Assembly (NCBI GenBank): GCA_964474905.1 | Contig: CAYYUP010000011.1 | Location: 1 to 64,000 of the forward strand | Direction: 5' to 3' | DNA length: 64,000 nucleotides | Source of the DNA: JADJRG01 sp964474905 | Lineage (GTDB): Bacteria; Myxococcota_A; Polyangia; Nannocystales; Nannocystaceae | Shown here: positions 14,928 to 22,258 of the stretch, in pieces | Layout of the letters: each line of letters starts with the position of its first letter | Position numbering within the stretch: the stretch's first letter is position 1 | Program-made: the position numbers and the translations under genes | Notes under the pieces: model-generated | What the model was told of the DNA's origin: nothing | The model's input: only the letters and a program-made list of their open reading frames with translations | Databases searched by the model: none

Positions 14928-16925
14928 TCAGTGCTGCTGCTTGGGTGCCGGCAGACCGGCGAGGATCTTTGTGAACTCCGGGTGATCGGGGATCATCTTG
15001 AGGGCTGCCTCGCAGACTTGGCGGGCCTCTTCGAACATGTTGGCGTCGCGCATGCACGAGGCCAGCGTGATCACCGGATCGATCTCGCGAGGGTTGAGGG
15101 CGACGACAACACGCAGGTGCTCGACGGCCTCGCGCGGGCGCCCTTGCTTGCGCAGGATCGCCGCCAGCAGCGAGCGGATCTCGAGGTCGTTGGGGCGCAG
15201 GCGGACGGCGTCCATCAGGTGCGCGAGCGCGGCCCCGTCGCCCTCGGTGCCGCGCACAGCGAGTGCGAGCATCAGGTGTGGCTGCCAGTAGCGGGGCTCT
15301 TTGGCGATGACCTCGCGCAGAAAGAGCGCCGCTTCGCGCTGGGCCGCGGGGTCGTCGGTGCGCACCTTGTCGATCGCCGCGTCGTATTTGTCCTCGAAGT
15401 CGTCGACGTCGAGGGCGAGCAGCGAGCGGCGGGCGAAGGCATCGTCGTCGAGACCGCGGCCGCCGAGAGTGAGGATGCGATCGAGGTAGGGCCGGGCGGC
15501 CTCGGGGTTGTCGCCCTCGAGGTACATCGAGGCGACATAGCGGAGTACGCTGGCGTTCTCGGAGTGCACATCGGCGGCCTTGAGCAGGAGCTTGGTCGCG
15601 TCTTCGACTTTCTCCTCCTCGTGCAGGTCGAGCAGCATGTCGAGCGAGGACTTGTGCAGATGGGGGAGTTCGATCGCCTGACCGAGCAGCTGCAGCGCTT
15701 CGGTTTGGTTCTCGCCGGTCTCCTCGTCGTCGCCGTCGCGATCCCAGAGAACATTGGCGAGGTCACCGTAGGCGCTCGGCACTTTGCCCTCGTCGATCGC
15801 CCGGCGGAGGAAGGGCTCGGCCTCGTCGAACTGGTCGTTCTCGATCATCAGCGAGGCGATCAGAGCGAAGACCGCGGGGCCCTCGTTGCCGTTTTCGACG
15901 CAGAACTTGGCGACCTTAAAAGCGTTGTCGGAGTCGCCGGCGGAGCGCAGCGTATCGACCATTCCGGCGGCGACAGCAGCGTTTTGCGGGCCCAGATTGA
16001 TCGCCTGCTGGAACGCAGAGATCGCGCCGCCGGTATCACCGACGCGGCGCAGCACGATCGCCAGGTGATGCCAGGCGCCCTGGTCTTTTTCGCGGCGCTG
16101 GGCGGCGACGTTGAGCGCCTGCACCGAGAGAGGGATGGCGCCCTGGTCGGGTTGAGCTTGGACGAGAATGTCGACCATCGCGTGCAGGGCCGACATCGTC
16201 ACGTCCATCTCGGGTGCGCGGTTGACCGCATCGATCAGCGGCGCGAGCAGCTGCTGCGAGGTGGTGGGCACGCAGCGGCCCTGGAGCGCACTGAGGTTGC
16301 CCAGGCCGACGAGGAAGGAGACCAGCGCCTGCACGTTGCCGGTGCCGAAGGCCTTTTGCCAGTCTTCGTACTCGACCTCAACGCCGAGTTCGGAGGCGAC
16401 ACCCACGAGCAGGGTGTGCAGGGCCTCAGCCATCTCGGGGGGCGGGCCAGAGAAGCTCCAGCGCTTGCGCTCGGTGAGCGTCTTGGCCTCTTGGTCGACC
16501 TCGATGAAGCGCGCCTCCCAGGAGAGTTGCTCGTCCTCAACTTTCATGTCGACGAGCAAGCCCTTGGAGGCGTTGGGGAAGCGGCCGATGCCTTCGATCG
16601 CGCGCTCGTCGGTCCAGGGCTCGCGGAAGACCATCAGCGCCGGCACCTTGCGGCCGTCTTGCTCGTGCAGCGCGGTGAAGACCGGCGCCGCCGCCTTGGC
16701 CTCGTGCTGGGCGAGATCCTGGGCGATCCAACGCTGGATGCCCATCGCCAGCGGCGCTCCCTTGCCCTCGTTGATGCAGGCGATCGGCAGCACGACAAAG
16801 TCGATCAACTTGGCGGCCTCCTGGATCTCCACTTCGGTCGCGGGGGCCTCCTCTTCGCCTTCGTCACCGAGCATCAGCTCGTCTTGGTCTTCGCTGTCGA
16901 ATTGCTGGTTGTCGTCGCCGGCCAT
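14928..16925 (-). CDS. TPR-repeat protein, acidic N-terminus
   Basis: The 665-residue product starts MAGDDNQQFDSEDQDELMLG with an acidic first 40 residues. Residues about 45-230 form a globular part without a family I recognise. From about 270 on, TPR units are visible (AWHHLAIVLRRVGDTGGAIS, AFQQAINLGPQNAAVAAGMV, ALAHLMDAVRLRPNDLEIRS, EAVEHLRVVVALNPREIDPV). It is cytoplasmic (no signal) and acts as a protein-interaction scaffold. A long open frame on the opposite strand covers the whole gene, but the TPR pattern and composition favour this strand. It is divergent from the lipoprotein at 17031. Confidence 0.8.
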   Translation of the reverse strand: MAGDDNQQFDSEDQDELMLGDEGEEEAPATEVEIQEAAKLIDFVVLPIACINEGKGAPLAMGIQRWIAQDLAQHEAKAAAPVFTALHEQDGRKVPALMVFREPWTDERAIEGIGRFPNASKGLLVDMKVEDEQLSWEARFIEVDQEAKTLTERKRWSFSGPPPEMAEALHTLLVGVASELGVEVEYEDWQKAFGTGNVQALVSFLVGLGNLSALQGRCVPTTSQQLLAPLIDAVNRAPEMDVTMSALHAMVDILVQAQPDQGAIPLSVQALNVAAQRREKDQGAWHHLAIVLRRVGDTGGAISAFQQAINLGPQNAAVAAGMVDTLRSAGDSDNAFKVAKFCVENGNEGPAVFALIASLMIENDQFDEAEPFLRRAIDEGKVPSAYGDLANVLWDRDGDDEETGENQTEALQLLGQAIELPHLHKSSLDMLLDLHEEEKVEDATKLLLKAADVHSENASVLRYVASMYLEGDNPEAARPYLDRILTLGGRGLDDDAFARRSLLALDVDDFEDKYDAAIDKVRTDDPAAQREAALFLREVIAKEPRYWQPHLMLALAVRGTEGDGAALAHLMDAVRLRPNDLEIRSLLAAILRKQGRPREAVEHLRVVVALNPREIDPVITLASCMRDANMFEEARQVCEAALKMIPDHPEFTKILAGLPAPKQQH

Positions 16926-17030
16926 GGCGCGCAGCCTGCCGCAAGGGGGCGGGCCGTGCAAGGGCATGCTGAGGGGGTGCGGATACACCGCGTGGCCGTG
17001 AGGATCATCCGCCTGCTATCGTTGCCGACG

Positions 17031-18587
17031 ATGTGTTGGGGTAAGTCGCGGCGAGAGCCGCTGGGGATCGCCGGCCTTGCGGCTGTGCTCGGCGTATTGG
17101 CCTGCGATACGCCGGTCGTCGATGCGCGGGCGGTCTGGCTCGACCGGGTGCACGTGGGGGGTGCGCGCACGATCCATATCTACACTCGCGGAGAGATCGA
17201 GACCGCGAAGCTGTCACCGAGCTCGGACGATCAGGATCCCGGTGGAGAATTGCTGGTCCTCGATCTCGCGCCTCGGGGCCTCGGTGCGCTGGTGATGGCC
17301 GCCGATCCAAAGTCGCTCCAGGCGACCCAGGATTCGCTTCGGATCGCCTATCTAGATTTTACCGGGCGCCGGGCCCTGCCGATCGACTTGCCGAGCGGTT
17401 TGCGCGCGCCTTCGCCGGTTTTTAGCGCCCGCGGTGACGCGCTGATGTGGGTCGATCCCTGCGCCGATGAGCTGGCGGTGCTCGCTCTCGGGGCCGGCGT
17501 CGTGGAGTCGCAGGCTGCGGGGGACGAGCGGGCTTTTGTGCCCTGGACGACCGCGCTCGGCGGTCCGGCCGATTGTCAGTGGAACTTCGCGACAGCGAGC
17601 GCTGCCGATGCGCCGGTGATTTTTACGGGCGCTTTGCGGGATGGGGAGTTTGGCTTGGTGCCGGCTGCCGGCGGCGAGCTCCGTGCGTTTCGCTACGCCG
17701 ACAGCGCTGATGCAGATGCGCCGGTGGTCGAGCTAGGTCGCGGCCAGCTGCTCGCGGATGTCGTCGGTGGGCGCCCGCAGGGTTGCCTCGATCCCCTGCG
17801 CTGCTCGGGTCTCGTCGATCCCGATGGCGAGTCGATCTCGATCGTCGGCGATGTCGATGAGCCCTGCCGGGTTCAGCGGTGGTCGTGGCTGCCCGTCGAA
17901 AACGAAGAGGGGGAGCTTGTGCCGGCCGCGACGATCTGCGCCTACTCTGGACCGGGCCAGGTGGTCGCTGCGATCTCGCCGCGTCATTACGTCGTGCTCC
18001 GCGACGATGAGGTGGTGCGAGTGGATTGGACCACCGGCGAAGAGGTCGCTCTGCCGCTCTTTGGTGGAACTCGCTGGACCTGGCGCCTCGATCGCGAGGG
18101 CCGTGCGGTGATCATGATCTCGACCGGCGGACCGATGATGCGGATCTCCGAGACCGAGGTCGAGATCATCAATATCGTGCAGACGTTTTGCAGCTTCATG
18201 CAAGAGCCTGTGATCTCCCCCTCCGGCAGGTGGGCTGCCTGGTCGTGCCTCGATTACGTCACCGAGGATCTGCTCGAGAATGGGGGCGTTGGCGAGTCGG
18301 AGGGACAGCCTTTGGGCTCGGTGATGCGGGTTTCGGTCGCCGGTCTCGAGCGCTACGACGGCGTGCCGATGTGGACAGTCGCGATCGACGATGGCGGTTC
18401 GCTGTTGCTCTACAGCCGTGCCGATACGGCGCTCAACGAAGCTCTTCAGCCGACGACCTCGCCGCGCAATCTCTACGTCCTAAGCGGTGACGGTGAACTC
18501 TCGCGGATCGATACCTTAGAGCCGGATCCCGAGCCGAGCCGCGGTTCGCAGGGCGAGCTGCAATGGATGGTCGGCTCGCCGCTCTGA
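17031..18587 (+). CDS. Lipoprotein of unknown function
   Basis: The 518-residue product starts at ATG 17031; MCWGKSRREP plus a hydrophobic core ends in lipobox VLAC (Cys25). The body is beta-rich with repeated aromatic-Asp strands (RIAYLDFTGRRALPIDLPSG, PVFSARGDALMWVDPCADEL, GTRWTWRLDREGRAVIMIST, NLYVLSGDGELSRIDTLEPD), which suggests a beta-propeller (inference). The frame is open for 700 codons upstream, but that part is antisense to the TPR gene and has no matching character. Family not recognised. Confidence 0.75.
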   Translation: MCWGKSRREPLGIAGLAAVLGVLACDTPVVDARAVWLDRVHVGGARTIHIYTRGEIETAKLSPSSDDQDPGGELLVLDLAPRGLGALVMAADPKSLQATQDSLRIAYLDFTGRRALPIDLPSGLRAPSPVFSARGDALMWVDPCADELAVLALGAGVVESQAAGDERAFVPWTTALGGPADCQWNFATASAADAPVIFTGALRDGEFGLVPAAGGELRAFRYADSADADAPVVELGRGQLLADVVGGRPQGCLDPLRCSGLVDPDGESISIVGDVDEPCRVQRWSWLPVENEEGELVPAATICAYSGPGQVVAAISPRHYVVLRDDEVVRVDWTTGEEVALPLFGGTRWTWRLDREGRAVIMISTGGPMMRISETEVEIINIVQTFCSFMQEPVISPSGRWAAWSCLDYVTEDLLENGGVGESEGQPLGSVMRVSVAGLERYDGVPMWTVAIDDGGSLLLYSRADTALNEALQPTTSPRNLYVLSGDGELSRIDTLEPDPEPSRGSQGELQWMVGSPL

Positions 18588-18621
18588 GCATGTAGCTGCA
18601 CGATTGTGCTACCGTCGCTGC

Positions 18622-19245
18622 ATGCAACGCTGTCCTGAGTGTTCTCGTCATGTCTGGGAGAGTGAGCGGAGCTGTCCCTTTTGTGCGACGCCGCTGCGCC
18701 TGGTGCCCTTTGTCGCTCCGGTGTTGATCTCGGCCCTGGCTGGACTGACGCTCTTCGCCTGCACCAGCGATGATACGGGCACCGGCTCGGGCTCGATGTC
18801 CAGCACGAGCGTGGCTATGACCACATCGACCAAGGGGACCACGGCGACCACAGCGACCACGGCGACCACATCGACCGGGACTGGGACCGGGACCGAGTCG
18901 AGCGGAACGAGCACGAGCAGCACGAGCGGAACAAGCAGCGGAAGTACGAGCACGAGCACGAGCACGAGCACAGGCAGCACAAGTACAGGCAGCACAAGCA
19001 CAGGCAGCGCAAGCACAGGCAGCACAAGCACAGGCAGCACAAGCGGTTCCGGTACGGACACGGACGGTGAGTGCATGGGCCCGGGCGAGGAGTTGTGCGG
19101 AGGGATCTGTGTCAATACCAACAGCGACTCGAAGCACTGTGGCGAGTGTGGCAACGCCTGCGCGGATTTTATCAGCTGTGTCGATGGCGAGTGCCAGAAT
19201 GTCCTCCCCTACGGAGCACCGATGCCCGAGGCGCTCTGGGCCTGA
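18622..19245 (+). CDS. Zinc-ribbon, single-span, Ser/Thr-rich protein with a Cys-rich module and the tail GAPMPEALWA
   Basis: The 207-residue product starts at MQRCPECSRHVW (six codons into the open frame). CPEC and CPFC 11 residues apart form a zinc ribbon in the first 22 residues. A hydrophobic segment (about 30-48) ends LTLFAC, a lipobox-like site, then a long Ser/Thr/Gly repeat (about 55-150) encoded by a 15-bp-type tandem repeat, and a Cys module GGICVNTNSDSKHCGECGNA of the kind common in myxobacterial lipoproteins. The last ten residues are repeated in DNA at 25456-25511. A zinc ribbon ahead of a lipobox is unusual, because it would be the cytoplasmic n-region of the signal. Confidence 0.75.
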   Translation: MQRCPECSRHVWESERSCPFCATPLRLVPFVAPVLISALAGLTLFACTSDDTGTGSGSMSSTSVAMTTSTKGTTATTATTATTSTGTGTGTESSGTSTSSTSGTSSGSTSTSTSTSTGSTSTGSTSTGSASTGSTSTGSTSGSGTDTDGECMGPGEELCGGICVNTNSDSKHCGECGNACADFISCVDGECQNVLPYGAPMPEALWA

Positions 19246-19268
19246 GAATCCGAGTTAGCGCTCTGTGC
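19213..19268. repeat. Left copy of a 56-bp direct repeat encoding the tail GAPMPEALWA
   Basis: Identical to 25456-25511 except for one synonymous base (GAG/GAA in the Glu codon). It covers the last ten codons and stop of the gene ending at 19245 plus 23 bases beyond. The two copies flank the tandem RCC1-type genes in the same orientation. Confidence 0.9.
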
Positions 19269-19342
19269 CCCTCCAACGACTCTGCGAGCAGCCGAATGCG
19301 TTGTTCGGGGAGCGGGGCCCGTCGCAGAGCCGAGCTCTGATT

Positions 19343-22246
19343 TCATGGGTTTGCGTAGATCGTTGTGAAGTCCGGCGGCATCTCGCCCGGCTCGTCGCCG
19401 ATTGTCTGGGTGTGGCCGACACCTAGCTGCCCATAGAGATTTAGCCCCCAGCAGCGTATTCGCCCGTTGTGGAGGAGGGCGCAGGTCGAGGAGCCGTCGA
19501 AGTTTGGCCTTGGGCCGCCAGCGACGATGTCGATGACCGGACCGCCGAGATTTACCTTCGGCGGCTGGCTGTCGATGATGCCGTAGTTGAGCTTGTTGTC
19601 ATAGCCTAGGAAGCCGCCGCGACCCCAGCAGCGAACGCCCCCGTCCTCGAGGAGGGCACAGGTGTGCTCGGCACCCACGACGACCTTGGTGGCCTTGTCC
19701 CCAGGGGCGAGCATCTTCACGTCCCCGGCCTGGGCGGGGTGCTCGTTGTCGCCGATGTTTTGGGCGTTGCCATACCCGAGAACTCCGTATTCTCCCGCCC
19801 CCCAACAACGAATGCTGCCGCCCTGAACCACCGCGCAGGTCTGCCAGCCCCCAGCAGAAATCTGAATTGCGGGCATGCCGAGGTCTATCGCCGGCATGCT
19901 AGATGGCGCCTCATTCTTTCCGAGTTCCTTGAGCTGGTTATAGCTTTTCTTGAGACCGAGGCTTCCATATGCATTCCACCCCCAACACCGGACGTCGCCC
20001 CCTTCAAGGAGGGCGCAGGCGTGCTGGTAGGACGCAGTGACCTGCACTGCCTTGGCGCCCGGGCCGAGATCGATGTCGTCCATATTGTCGGGTGTCTTGC
20101 CACCCACACCTGGCTGCCCTAGCGCTGTCCCCGGACTGCCCCAGCAGCGGACGCCGCCTCCGTCGAGGAGGGCGCAGGCGAAGCGAGCCCCGACGGCGAT
20201 GTCGATCGCGTCGATCGGGATGAGCGGTGTCGGCAGCTCCCCCGGCTCGTCGCCAATGCCCGCGCCCCAGCAGCGGACGGCGTTGTCTGTGTTCGGGTCG
20301 TCAAATTCCAGGATTACACATGTGTGGTTCCATCCGGTGTCGACCTTCACGACCTTGGTGCCTGGATCGTTCACGGGGACGTCGATGGCGGCGTCGGGGA
20401 GCTCCCCCGGCTGATCGCCGAGGGGGGCCTGCGAACCAATCCCGAGCTGTCCCGAGAAGTTATGGCCCCAGCAGCGGACCGTGCCCTTGCGGATCGCGCA
20501 GACGTGCTGAGAGGATCCGCCGCCACAGCCGAGGGCCACTGCTCTCATCTGACAGTCATTGCTACAGCCGTCGTCGTTGTCGAGGTTGCCGTCGTCACAG
20601 CCCTCCTGGACTACGTCGACGAGCCCATCGCCGCAGATGTTCTCAGTGCAATCGTTCTTACAGGGATCGAGGTCGTCGAAGTTACCATCGTCACAGGCCT
20701 CCCCAGGACCGACAAATCCATCGCCGCAGTACGCCGCCGTGCAGGTGTTCAGGCAGTCGTCGGAGTTCGATTGGTTGCCATCGTCACACTCCTCGTGGTC
20801 CAACCAAACTGCACCGTCGCCGCAGGTGGCGACGACACAGTTGATGCATGCATCTGTGTTGAGTGCGTTTCCGTCGTCGCAGGCCTCATGGCCCTCCCAG
20901 GTCACACCATCATTGCAGGTCGCGTCCTGGCACTGAACACAGGCATCGGTGTTGATGTCGTTGGCGTCGTCGCAGGCCTCCGGCGCCTGAATGATACCGT
21001 CGCCACAGTGTTCCAACAAGCACGTGTCACTGCAACCGTCGCCGTTGGTGTTATTTCCGTCGTCGCATTGTTCGTCGTTTTTTTGCACTCCATCGCCGCA
21101 TTTTTCGTGCTTGCACAGACTCGAGCAGCCGTCGTCGTCCGTGTTGTTGCCGTCGTCACAGTCCTCGACTCCATTGTTCACATAGCCATCACCACAGATG
21201 GCCAGAGTACAGGAGATACAGCCATCGAGAGAGTCCTTGTTGGCGTCGTCGCACTCCTCGTCGGGGCCCACGAAGCCGTCGCCGCAGCTGGCGGCGATGC
21301 AGGTGTTTAGGCAATCATCCGCATCGCTCGTGTTGCCATCGTCGCATTCTTCGATGCCGAGGTGCACTTTGCCGTCGCCGCACACCGCCTGGAGACATGT
21401 GGAAAGGCACTCGTCGCCGTCATCATCATTACCGTCATCGCACGACTCCTCGGCCTGGACGGTACCGTCACCACAGTCGGGTCCCGCGCACTTCGCTGTG
21501 CAACCGTCGCTGTTGTCCTTGTTGCCGTCATCGCAGGCCTCGCCGGGGCCGACAAAACCGTCGCCGCACTTCTGGTGTGTGCATGTGGCGACGCAGGTGT
21601 CCTGATTCTCGTCGTTGGCATCATCGCACTCTTCACCAGGGCCGACAATTCCGTCACCGCAGGTTGCGATGAGACAGGTGTTTAGGCAATAGTCGCTGTC
21701 GTCGTTGTTACCATCATCGCATTCCTCGGTTGCTTCCACGAGGCCGTCACCGCAGGTTGGTAGCTTACACTCGGGCGTGCAGGCCTCGTCGAGTTTGGGG
21801 TCGCAGGCCTCGCCAGGGCCGACAAAGCCGTCGCCGCAAGTCGCCGGCTGGCAGGTGCCCGGACAGGAATCCTTGTCGACGTCATTGCCATCGTCGCAGG
21901 CCTCGCGCGGCGCCTGGAGCACGCCATCGCCGCAGTATGGAAGATAGAGGCAGCTGATCGCTGAACACTGGAGAGGCCCGCTGCCGTGATCATCATCGAC
22001 ATTGGCGGTGCCATCGTCGCACTCCTCGCTCTCAGTATCGACGAGACCATCGCCACACCTGGGGGTGTAGCCACAGATTCCATGCTCGCAGAGGAGCGGC
22101 TGGCCGACCGCATCGACGATCGGGTTGCAGTCGGAATTGGTCCGACACGGTTGATCGACGAGGGGATCGCCGGTGAAGCATGTGATACTCGCGGCTACCG
22201 CCACGACGAGCCATCGAGCGTGACTTATGGGTAGATTTTGGGGCAT
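19343..22246 (-). CDS. Giant lipoprotein: 16 DUF4215 repeats plus RCC1-like seven-bladed propeller (copy B)
   Basis: The 967-residue product has an AAGGA site before ATG 22246 and a signal ending in lipobox SITC (Cys23). Sixteen Cys-rich DUF4215 repeats run from about 55 to 585. The C-terminal third has seven RCC1-type motifs (pattern H-x-CAL...G.vRCWG.N..G.LG), enough for one closed beta-propeller. It ends DEPGEMPPDFTTIYANP. It starts 12 bases after the stop of its upstream paralogue (22259-25192), so both are probably one operon. The role is extracellular; likely surface recognition or adhesion (inference). Confidence 0.88.
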   Translation of the reverse strand: MPQNLPISHARWLVVAVAASITCFTGDPLVDQPCRTNSDCNPIVDAVGQPLLCEHGICGYTPRCGDGLVDTESEECDDGTANVDDDHGSGPLQCSAISCLYLPYCGDGVLQAPREACDDGNDVDKDSCPGTCQPATCGDGFVGPGEACDPKLDEACTPECKLPTCGDGLVEATEECDDGNNDDSDYCLNTCLIATCGDGIVGPGEECDDANDENQDTCVATCTHQKCGDGFVGPGEACDDGNKDNSDGCTAKCAGPDCGDGTVQAEESCDDGNDDDGDECLSTCLQAVCGDGKVHLGIEECDDGNTSDADDCLNTCIAASCGDGFVGPDEECDDANKDSLDGCISCTLAICGDGYVNNGVEDCDDGNNTDDDGCSSLCKHEKCGDGVQKNDEQCDDGNNTNGDGCSDTCLLEHCGDGIIQAPEACDDANDINTDACVQCQDATCNDGVTWEGHEACDDGNALNTDACINCVVATCGDGAVWLDHEECDDGNQSNSDDCLNTCTAAYCGDGFVGPGEACDDGNFDDLDPCKNDCTENICGDGLVDVVQEGCDDGNLDNDDGCSNDCQMRAVALGCGGGSSQHVCAIRKGTVRCWGHNFSGQLGIGSQAPLGDQPGELPDAAIDVPVNDPGTKVVKVDTGWNHTCVILEFDDPNTDNAVRCWGAGIGDEPGELPTPLIPIDAIDIAVGARFACALLDGGGVRCWGSPGTALGQPGVGGKTPDNMDDIDLGPGAKAVQVTASYQHACALLEGGDVRCWGWNAYGSLGLKKSYNQLKELGKNEAPSSMPAIDLGMPAIQISAGGWQTCAVVQGGSIRCWGAGEYGVLGYGNAQNIGDNEHPAQAGDVKMLAPGDKATKVVVGAEHTCALLEDGGVRCWGRGGFLGYDNKLNYGIIDSQPPKVNLGGPVIDIVAGGPRPNFDGSSTCALLHNGRIRCWGLNLYGQLGVGHTQTIGDEPGEMPPDFTTIYANP

Positions 22247-22258
22247 GAGATAGGTCCT

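Noticed and set aside
14931..17030. Very long forward open frame (part of a 1218-codon frame ending at 18587) antisense to the TPR gene
   Set aside because: The reverse strand carries a clean TPR protein. The forward frame shows only the mirror composition typical of GC-rich antisense frames; only its part from ATG 17031 looks like a real lipoprotein.
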